From the NCBI GenBank assembly GCA_029939235.1, contig JAOZTG010000002.1, positions 1 to 58,436 on the forward strand: a stretch of 58,436 nucleotides of DNA. The letters are read 5' to 3'. Within the stretch, counting starts at the first letter, position 1; every line of letters starts with the position of its first letter. The stretch is from Flavobacteriaceae bacterium. Lineage in GTDB: Bacteria > Bacteroidota > Bacteroidia > Flavobacteriales > Flavobacteriaceae. Both the position numbers and the translations under genes were made by a program. The notes below the pieces were generated by a model. That model had not been told where the DNA came from, made no database searches, and saw nothing but the letters and a program-made list of their open reading frames with translations. This document shows positions 51,565-58,436 of this stretch, one piece after another.

Positions 51565-54093
51565 TCAATCTGTTTTTTTATTATTTTCAATTTTGAAAAC
51601 CAGTTTATTTGATTTTTTATCCAGATCCATAAAAATAGTATCATTTTCATTTAAATTAGCATTGACAATCTCTTCGGCCAAAGCATCTTCAATATATTTT
51701 TGAATGGCTCTTTTTAACGGTCTTGCACCGTATTGCTTGTCAAACCCTTTGTCAACAATATAATCTTTGGCCTCATCACTTAATTCTAATTTGTAGCCTA
51801 ATTTTAATATTCTTGAAAGAAGTTTTTCTAATTCAATATCAATAATTTTATGGATATCTTTTCTTTCCAGTGAATTAAAAATAACTACATCATCAATTCT
51901 ATTTAAAAATTCAGGAGCAAAACTCTTTTTTAAAGCATTTTCAATAACACTTTTTGCATGAGCTTCTTCCTGTGCCTTTTTTGAAGCAGTTCCAAATCCA
52001 ACTCCAGTTCCAAAATCTTTTAACTGTCGAGAACCAATATTTGAGGTCATGATAATAATAGTATGCCTGAAATCAATTTTTCTTCCCAGACTATCTGTAA
52101 TATAACCATCATCTAAGATTTGTAAAAGCATATTAAAAACATCCGGATGGGCTTTTTCGATCTCATCCAATAGAACAACGGCATATGGTTTACGACGGAT
52201 CTTTTCAGTTAACTGACCACCTTCTTCATAACCAACATAGCCCGGAGGAGCTCCAATAAGTCTTGAAATAGCAAATTTTTCCATATACTCACTCATATCA
52301 ATCCTTACCAATGCATCCTGTGAGTCAAATAATTCACTGGCTAAAACTTTCGCAAGTTGTGTTTTACCAACACCGGTTTGACCCAAAAATATAAATGAGC
52401 CAATAGGTTTGTTAGGATCTTTTAGGCCAATTCTGTTTCGTTGAATTGCTTTCACAACTTTTGCCACAGCTTCATCCTGGCCAATTAATTTACCTTTTAT
52501 TAATTTATGAAGATCTTTCAACCGTTTACTTTCAGCTTCGGCAATTCTGTTAACAGGGATACCTGTCATCATGCTAACTACTTCAGCTACATTGTCTTCA
52601 GTAACAACTTCTTTATGAAGTTTAGAATGTTCTTCCCATTCCATTTGGGCAATACCCAATTCCTTTTCTGTACGTTTTTCATCATCTCGTAATCGTGCCG
52701 CTTCTTCGTACTTTTGGCTTTTAACTACTTCATTTTTTAGTTCTTTGATCTCTTCCAGTTTTTTTTCCAATTCCAAAACCTGTTTAGGAACAACAATATT
52801 TGTAATATGAATTCGAGAACCAGATTCATCCATGGCATCAATAGCTTTATCTGGTAAATAACGATCGGTCATATAACGATTTGTCAAAGTTACGCATGCC
52901 TTGATAGCATCATCAGTGAATTTCACATTGTGATGATCTTCATATTTATTTTTGATATTTTCTAATATCTGGATGGTTTCCTCAACGCTGGTTGGTTCAA
53001 TGATCACTTTTTGAAAACGACGCTCCAGTGCTCCGTCTTTTTCGATATTCTGACGAAATTCATCAAGGGTTGTTGCACCAATACATTGAATATCACCACG
53101 TGCCAGGGCTGGTTTGAACATGTTGGAAGCATCTAATGATCCGGTTGCTCCTCCTGCGCCTACAATGGTGTGAATTTCATCAATAAACAAAATGATATCA
53201 TCATTTTTTTCTAACTCATTCATCAGGGCTTTCATGCGCTCTTCAAACTGACCACGGTATTTTGTGCCGGCAACCAGACTCGCAAGATCCAGGGAAACAA
53301 TTCTTTTATTAAAAAGTATCCTAGAAACCTTTTTTTGGATAATTCTTAAAGCCAGTCCTTCGGCTATAGCCGATTTACCTACACCGGGTTCACCAATCAA
53401 AATTGGATTATTCTTTTTTCGACGACTTAAAATTTGAGAGATGCGTTCAATTTCTTTTTTTCTTCCAACCACAGGATCCAGCTTGCCATTTTCTGCCATG
53501 ATGGTAAGATCCCTGCCAAAATTATCTAGAACAGGAGTTCTTGATTTCTTTACTACCTTGCCTTTGGGACTTTCAAAAGGATTTTTCCTTGGGTCATTAT
53601 ATTCTTCCTGCGGGATGTCTGCTTTAGGTGACTCAACAACATCATCTGATTTTTCTACAAATAATTCTTTAAAGATATCTTTTACATCTTCATAAAAGAT
53701 ATTGAATTTATGTAAAATTTTCGTTGTAGGATCATTTTCATTTCTAAGAATACACAATAATAAATGTGCTGTACTGATAGAATCACTTTTATATAATTTT
53801 GCTTCTAAAAAAGTTGTTTTCAACGCTTTTTCAGCTTGTTTTGTAAGAGATAAGCTCTTTTTTTTATTTTCATCAAATGGTGACCCAGAAGGATTTAACA
53901 GTTCTATTTTTGAACGTAGTGTATTAAAATTTAGTTCAAATGAATTTAATATATCAAAAGCTTCTCCATTTGCCTTACGTAAAATGCCAAGCATTAAGTG
54001 TTCTGTGCCAATAAAATCATGTCCTAAACGTACAGCTTCTTCTTTGCTGTAAGCTATTACATCTTTTACTTTTGGTGAAAAATTATCATCCAT
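51565..54093 (-). CDS. clpC: ATP-dependent Clp protease ATP-binding subunit ClpC
   Basis: ClpC unfolds proteins for ClpP. The 842-residue protein has a double Clp N-domain (about 1-145; GTEHLMLGILRKANGEA and STAHLLLCILRNEND), the first AAA+ domain with PILIGEPGVGKSAIAEGLAL near residue 225, a coiled middle region with a UVR-like part (KYEEAARLRDDEKRTEKEL), and the second AAA+ domain with FIFLGQTGVGKTQLAK near 560. LDEIEKAHPDVFN and the end KQYGARPLKRAIQ are also typical. The middle region with UVR-like residues supports ClpC rather than ClpA or ClpB. It is divergent from gyrA. Confidence 0.94.
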   Translation of the reverse strand: MDDNFSPKVKDVIAYSKEEAVRLGHDFIGTEHLMLGILRKANGEAFDILNSFELNFNTLRSKIELLNPSGSPFDENKKKSLSLTKQAEKALKTTFLEAKLYKSDSISTAHLLLCILRNENDPTTKILHKFNIFYEDVKDIFKELFVEKSDDVVESPKADIPQEEYNDPRKNPFESPKGKVVKKSRTPVLDNFGRDLTIMAENGKLDPVVGRKKEIERISQILSRRKKNNPILIGEPGVGKSAIAEGLALRIIQKKVSRILFNKRIVSLDLASLVAGTKYRGQFEERMKALMNELEKNDDIILFIDEIHTIVGAGGATGSLDASNMFKPALARGDIQCIGATTLDEFRQNIEKDGALERRFQKVIIEPTSVEETIQILENIKNKYEDHHNVKFTDDAIKACVTLTNRYMTDRYLPDKAIDAMDESGSRIHITNIVVPKQVLELEKKLEEIKELKNEVVKSQKYEEAARLRDDEKRTEKELGIAQMEWEEHSKLHKEVVTEDNVAEVVSMMTGIPVNRIAEAESKRLKDLHKLIKGKLIGQDEAVAKVVKAIQRNRIGLKDPNKPIGSFIFLGQTGVGKTQLAKVLASELFDSQDALVRIDMSEYMEKFAISRLIGAPPGYVGYEEGGQLTEKIRRKPYAVVLLDEIEKAHPDVFNMLLQILDDGYITDSLGRKIDFRHTIIIMTSNIGSRQLKDFGTGVGFGTASKKAQEEAHAKSVIENALKKSFAPEFLNRIDDVVIFNSLERKDIHKIIDIELEKLLSRILKLGYKLELSDEAKDYIVDKGFDKQYGARPLKRAIQKYIEDALAEEIVNANLNENDTIFMDLDKKSNKLVFKIENNKKTD

Positions 54094-54316
54094 AATCTAT
54101 ATCATTTATGCTGTAAATTTAGTAGAATTTTTCACTAATTCATTACAAAAGTTATGAGATACTTTAAACATATCACTAAGTTGCTAAAATTCAATCAAAT
54201 AATTACAAAAGATTGTTAATAAATAATGTTAATAAATGTCCATTAGTAACGGTATAAAAATGAGATATATTGTATATTGCTGCTTCAAATTTTACGACAA
54301 AAAATAAATAGATAAA

Positions 54317-56830
54317 ATGGCGGAAAACGATAAAATAATTCCTATCAATATTGAAGATGAAATGAAATCAGCTTACATTGATTATTCAATGTCTGTAATA
54401 GTTTCAAGAGCATTACCAGATGTGAGAGATGGTTTAAAACCTGTGCACAGAAGGGTTTTATTTGGGATGCATGAATTGGGAATTAAAGCAACAGGAGCAC
54501 ATAAAAAATCGGCAAGAGTTGTTGGTGAGGTTTTGGGTAAATATCACCCACATGGTGATACATCAGTTTATGATGCTATGGTGCGTATGGCACAAGACTG
54601 GAGCATGCGTTATGAATTGGTTGACGGGCAGGGAAACTTTGGTTCGCCAGATGGAGATAGTCCTGCGGCAATGAGGTATACAGAGGTGAGAATGAAGAAG
54701 GTATCAGAAGATATGCTTGCAGATATTGATAAAGATACCGTTGATCATCGTTTAAACTTTGATGATACTTTAAAAGAACCTACCGTATTGCCAACCCGTA
54801 TTCCAAGTTTGCTTGTGAATGGTGCATCAGGAATTGCAGTTGGTATGGCAACAAATATGGCGCCACATAATATTAGTGAGGTGATTGATGGAACCATTGC
54901 ATATATTGATGATAATTCCATTGAAATAGAGGAATTGATGCAGCATATCAAGGCACCAGATTTTCCAACTGGTGGAACTATCTATGGTTATGAAGGTGTT
55001 AGAAATGCTTTTTTAACCGGTAGAGGAAGAATTGTAATGCGTGCCAAGGCTAATTTTGAGGAAGTTAACGGTAGAGAATGTATCGTAGTTACCGAATTAC
55101 CATATCAGGTAAATGGTGCAGATCTGATGAAAAAAACAGCAGATCTGATCAATGATAAAAAAATAGATGGAATTTCTACCATCCGTGATGAAACCAGTAG
55201 GAAAGGGCGTAGAATGGTATATGTATTAAAAAGAGATGCAATACCAAATATTGTACTGAATAAATTGTATAAATATACTGCCTTACAAACTTCCTTTAGT
55301 GTAAATAATATCGCTCTGGTCAATGGAAAACCTGAAATGCTTAATTTAAAGGATCTGATCAGACATTTTGTGAATCACCGTCATGATGTGGTTGTACGCA
55401 GAACAAAATTTGAATTAGACAAGGCAGAAGCCCGTGCGCATATATTAGAGGGATTGATCATTGCCAGTGACAATATTGATGAGGTGATCAAATTGATACG
55501 TGCATCAAGTAATGGTGATGAGGCCAGAGCCAAACTGATAGAAAGATTTGAACTGTCCGATATTCAGGCAAGGGCAATTGTTGAAATGAGATTGCGTCAG
55601 CTAACAGGACTGGAACAGGAAAAATTAAGAGCTGAGTTTGAAGAGATCATGAAATTGATTGAAGATTTGAAAGATATTCTTGCCAGTGAATCTCGTAGAA
55701 TGGATATCATTAAAGAAGAATTAATTCAGATCAAAGAAAAATATGGTGATGAGCGTAGATCTGTAATTGAATATGCAGGAGGAGAATTGAATATTGAGGA
55801 TATGATACCGGATTCAAAAGTAGTTATTACTATTTCACATGCAGGGTATATTAAACGTACAGATCTTTCTGAATATAAAACGCAAAACAGAGGTGGCAGA
55901 GGTCAAAAAGGTGTTTCTACCAGAAATGAAGATTTCTTAGAGCATTTGTTTGTTGGTACAAATCACCAGTATATGTTGTTCTTTACACAAAAAGGAAAAG
56001 TATTCTGGATGCGTGTTTATGAAATTCCGGAAGGAGGAAAAACCTCTAAAGGAAGAGCTATTCAAAACCTGATCAATATTGAAAATGACGATATGGTTAA
56101 AGCGTTTTTAGTAACGCAGGATTTGAAAGATGAGGATTATGTGAATAATAATTATGTAGTGATGGTTACCAAAAAAGGGCAAACCAAGAAAACTTCCTTA
56201 GAACAATATTCCCGTCCGAGAACCAATGGTATCAACGCAATAACCATAAGAGAAGGAGACGAATTATTAGAAGCTAAATTAACTAATGGCAAAAGTCAGA
56301 TCATGATCGCTGCAAAATCAGGTAAATCTATTCGATTTGAAGAAGGTAAAACCAGACCAATGGGTAGAAATGCTTCTGGTGTAAGAGGAATTAGATTAAA
56401 AGATGATCAAGATGAAGTAATAGGCATGGTGTCTATTTCTGATGATGAAAGCGATATTTTAGTTGTTTCGGAAAAAGGTTACGGAAAACGATCAAGCCTT
56501 GAAGATTACCGTATCACTAACAGAGGTGGAAAAGGTGTAAAAACCATTAATATTACAGATAAAACAGGAGAATTGGTTGCTATTAAAAATGTGACAGATC
56601 AGGATGATTTAATGATCATCAATAAATCGGGTATCACAATTAGGATGGCAGTTTCAAGTCTTCGTGTTATGGGAAGGGCCACTCAGGGAGTGAAATTAAT
56701 AAACATTAAAGACAATGATTCAATTGCCGCTGTTGCGAAAGTAATGCATGATGATGAGCAAATAGATGAAAATGTTGAAAATGGAGAAAAAAATGATGAA
56801 AATCATGAAAATGATTCGCAAAATTTATAA
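54317..56830 (+). CDS. gyrA: DNA gyrase subunit A
   Basis: GyrA cuts and rejoins DNA during negative supercoiling. The 837-residue protein has the breakage domain with [29 protein letters not shown] and the catalytic Tyr121 in AAMRYTEVR; the quinolone-region position equal to E. coli Ser83 is Thr here, as found naturally in several bacteria, and the Asp87 equivalent is kept. The C-terminal beta-pinwheel has the GyrA box [10 protein letters not shown], which points to gyrase rather than topoisomerase IV. The tail is acidic with repeated Glu-Asn-Asp. No gyrB is adjacent. The TPR gene follows after 35 bases. Confidence 0.96.
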   Translation: MAENDKIIPINIEDEMKSAYIDYSMSVIVSRALPDVRDGLKPVHRRVLFGMHELGIKATGAHKKSARVVGEVLGKYHPHGDTSVYDAMVRMAQDWSMRYELVDGQGNFGSPDGDSPAAMRYTEVRMKKVSEDMLADIDKDTVDHRLNFDDTLKEPTVLPTRIPSLLVNGASGIAVGMATNMAPHNISEVIDGTIAYIDDNSIEIEELMQHIKAPDFPTGGTIYGYEGVRNAFLTGRGRIVMRAKANFEEVNGRECIVVTELPYQVNGADLMKKTADLINDKKIDGISTIRDETSRKGRRMVYVLKRDAIPNIVLNKLYKYTALQTSFSVNNIALVNGKPEMLNLKDLIRHFVNHRHDVVVRRTKFELDKAEARAHILEGLIIASDNIDEVIKLIRASSNGDEARAKLIERFELSDIQARAIVEMRLRQLTGLEQEKLRAEFEEIMKLIEDLKDILASESRRMDIIKEELIQIKEKYGDERRSVIEYAGGELNIEDMIPDSKVVITISHAGYIKRTDLSEYKTQNRGGRGQKGVSTRNEDFLEHLFVGTNHQYMLFFTQKGKVFWMRVYEIPEGGKTSKGRAIQNLINIENDDMVKAFLVTQDLKDEDYVNNNYVVMVTKKGQTKKTSLEQYSRPRTNGINAITIREGDELLEAKLTNGKSQIMIAAKSGKSIRFEEGKTRPMGRNASGVRGIRLKDDQDEVIGMVSISDDESDILVVSEKGYGKRSSLEDYRITNRGGKGVKTINITDKTGELVAIKNVTDQDDLMIINKSGITIRMAVSSLRVMGRATQGVKLINIKDNDSIAAVAKVMHDDEQIDENVENGEKNDENHENDSQNL

Positions 56831-56835
56831 TTTTG
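56828..56835 (+). promoter_or_regulatory. Candidate -7 element of the TPR gene
   Basis: TAATTTTG overlaps the gyrA stop codon and matches TAnnTTTG, 30 bases before the TPR protein start. It may let this gene be read separately from gyrA. Confidence 0.38.
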
Positions 56836-56865
56836 CAAAATATTTAATTTAAGATATTAAAACCA

Positions 56866-58125
56866 ATGAAAAAACAAGTATTAGTGCTGTTAGCCTTTTT
56901 ATTAAGTTTAACAACGTTTGCACAAAAGAGTGAGTTAAAAGCAGCTGAAAAAGCTATTAAGAAACAAGATTATGCTGCTGCGCAAGTATCAATTAAACAG
57001 GCAATGCCTTTGATTGAAAATGCAGATGATAAAACAAAAGCTAAATTTTACTATTTACATGCCATGACCTGTTCAGGTTTAGCAAAGACAGATTCAAAAT
57101 ATTATTCAAGTGCAGCAGGTGCATATAATAATTTATTTGAAATTGAAAAGCAGATGGGATCAACTAAGTATACCAAACTTGCTGAACCAACACTTAATAC
57201 TCTGATTACTGATCTGTCAGCAAAAGGAATCAAATCCTATCAGGATAAAAATTATACAGCAGCTAAGGGTGAATTATATGAAGTATATGATTTGAGTAAA
57301 AAAGATACAGTATTTTTAGAGTATGCAGCAAATGCAGCATATTTAGATAAAGACTATGATAAAGCATTAGAGTATTTTAAAACTTTGAAAGATGTTGGTT
57401 ATACTGGTATTGTAACTGAGTATACTGCTAAAAATGTTGCATCTGGAGAAAGAGAAAATATGGGTTCTAAATCTCAAATGGACTTGATGGTAAAATCGAA
57501 GCAATATATTGAACCTAAAACTACTGTTTCTGAATCTAAAACACCTTCTATCATTAAGAATATTGCATTTGTATATGTGGAACAAGGTGATACTGACAAG
57601 GCGATCGAAGCAGTAAAAGAAGCCAGAACAATTGCACCTGATGATGTTAATTTAATTTTAACCGAAGCTAATCTATATATAAAACTTGGAAATAAAGAAG
57701 AATTTGCTAAATTAATGAATGAAGCAATTAAATTAGATCCAAATAATGCATCTTTATATTTCAATTTAGGTGTAATAAACGGAGAGCAGGGTAATACGGA
57801 GAAGGCTAAAGAATACTACCGTAAAGCTATTGAATTGAATCCTGATTATTTTGATGCTTATGTTAATTTAGGTTCTGCTCTTTTAGAAAAGGATAAAGAT
57901 TTGGTAGAAGAAATGAATAATAATCTTAGTGATTTTAAAAAGTATGATGAAATAAAAGCCAGACAGGTTATACTTTATAAAGAGGTTATTCCGGTTTATG
58001 AAAAAGCTTATTCCATTAAATCTGATGATATTGACACAGTTAGAACTTTGATGAGTTTGTATGAAAATGCTGAGATGGATGATAAGTTCCAGAAAATGAA
58101 AGATAAATATGATTCTTTAAAATAA
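56866..58125 (+). CDS. Exported TPR-repeat protein
   Basis: The 419-residue protein has a signal peptide (about 1-19, ending TTFAQ), an N-terminal helical region (KSELKAAEKAIKKQDYAAAQ), and tetratricopeptide repeats in the C-terminal half: NIAFVYVEQGDTDKAIEAVK, LYFNLGVINGEQGNTEKAKE and AYVNLGSALLEKDKD. TPR units build protein-protein contact surfaces. No partner is named by the neighbourhood; it is downstream of gyrA by 35 bases, and a strong terminator follows. Confidence 0.85.
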   Translation: MKKQVLVLLAFLLSLTTFAQKSELKAAEKAIKKQDYAAAQVSIKQAMPLIENADDKTKAKFYYLHAMTCSGLAKTDSKYYSSAAGAYNNLFEIEKQMGSTKYTKLAEPTLNTLITDLSAKGIKSYQDKNYTAAKGELYEVYDLSKKDTVFLEYAANAAYLDKDYDKALEYFKTLKDVGYTGIVTEYTAKNVASGERENMGSKSQMDLMVKSKQYIEPKTTVSESKTPSIIKNIAFVYVEQGDTDKAIEAVKEARTIAPDDVNLILTEANLYIKLGNKEEFAKLMNEAIKLDPNNASLYFNLGVINGEQGNTEKAKEYYRKAIELNPDYFDAYVNLGSALLEKDKDLVEEMNNNLSDFKKYDEIKARQVILYKEVIPVYEKAYSIKSDDIDTVRTLMSLYENAEMDDKFQKMKDKYDSLK

Positions 58126-58144
58126 GAATTCTGATATATAATTG

Positions 58145-58170
58145 AAAGCAGCCTAAGGGCTGCTTTTTTT
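58145..58170 (+). terminator. Rho-independent terminator after the TPR gene
   Basis: AAAGCAGCC (58145-58153) pairs with GGCTGCTTT (58158-58166), loop TAAG, followed by a T run to 58170. It is 20 bases past the stop. Confidence 0.92.
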
Positions 58171-58436
58171 ATGGATTTTTTTAAAAGATTATGATGTACT
58201 CAAGTTTCGCACATATGATTAATTCTTATGTATTGAGTGTGTTATACAATTCTAAATTATTTATCGTACTGATTATCTGGTTTTAAGAATTCCAATTCTT
58301 GCTATTTTTTTCTTTGAGAATACATAAAGCTACACAAAGAGATTTAGTATATTTAAAGAGTTATTATTCTGATATTTTCAAATTGCTAATTAAGTGCAAA
58401 ACTTCAGTGATGTATTTGCTCAATTAATTTTATGAT
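58171..58436. other. Terminal non-coding region with degenerate repeat words
   Basis: No gene is seen. AAGAATT-CC-AATTCTT (58285-58300) is a small perfect hairpin followed shortly by T-rich DNA. Bases 58311-58340 are a degenerate copy of the CTTTGTG inverted-repeat words at 152-265. The rest is AT-rich. Confidence 0.55.

Noticed and set aside
53702-54052. Plus-strand 116-residue ORF opposite clpC
   Set aside because: Antisense of the conserved Clp N-domain; not a gene.
1-58436. CRISPR arrays, tRNA/rRNA genes, insertion sequences, prophage
   Set aside because: Reading both strands I saw no direct-repeat/spacer arrays, no tRNA-like or rRNA sequence and no transposase or phage genes.

Overview
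The window looks like a stretch of chromosome from a member of the Bacteroidota, most likely class Flavobacteriia. Reasons: very AT-rich DNA, no Shine-Dalgarno-like leaders, several promoters of the TTG / TAnnTTTG type, a fused lpxC/fabZ gene, a PorX response regulator and a PorV-like protein of the type IX secretion system (T9SS), and a long Bacteroidota-type signal peptidase I. Almost everything is ordinary housekeeping sequence. I see no prophage, insertion sequence, CRISPR array, rRNA or tRNA gene.

Layout. 1-405: non-coding DNA with an imperfect inverted repeat. 406-5405 (minus): class II glutamine amidotransferase, a pRiA4b ORF-3-like protein, carB and rpmH. 5572-11856 (plus): a dienoyl-CoA-reductase-like SDR, then parA-parB-DUF5683-dapB-lepB and a WbqC-like gene. 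11839-15747 (minus): remains of a small membrane protein gene, a coiled-coil membrane protein and a YdiJ-type FAD/Fe-S dehydrogenase. Divergent csaA and a thioredoxin-like gene follow. 16782-25433 (minus): a lipoprotein, a YggS/PLPBP protein, a serine block (DUF1015-serA-thioesterase-serC), an exported FAD oxidoreductase and porX. 25801-36817 (plus): an HD-domain protein, then lpxD-lpxC/fabZ-lpxA-efp-second lpxD-like gene, sucD, fabG, a VWA membrane protein and a prohibitin-like protein. 36945-42117 (minus): DUF4105 protein, PorV-like protein, YheT-like hydrolase, rmuC and an exported DsrE-like protein; then a plsC-like gene (plus). 42817-50403 (minus): gcvT, an M1 metallopeptidase and thrC-thrB-thrA. 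50874-58125: hdeD-like (plus), clpC (minus), gyrA and a TPR protein (plus).

How the genes work together. Lipid A assembly is concentrated at 27075-31843: the first three steps plus fatty-acid dehydration are encoded by lpxA, lpxC/fabZ and lpxD. The thr block runs the whole path from aspartate to threonine except for aspartate-semialdehyde dehydrogenase. The ser block holds two of the three serine enzymes. PorX and the PorV-like protein tie the window to T9SS.

The most interesting non-annotated signal is upstream of thrA: a nine-codon open frame, MVITTITTL then stop, in the 5' leader of the thr operon. Four of its nine codons are Thr and two are Ile, the mark of a ribosome-mediated attenuator. 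Other points are a frameshifted small membrane-protein remnant (11839-12005), a heptamer repeat carried in frame inside the YggS gene, several hairpin or inverted repeats, and a second LpxD-like protein with an altered motif.
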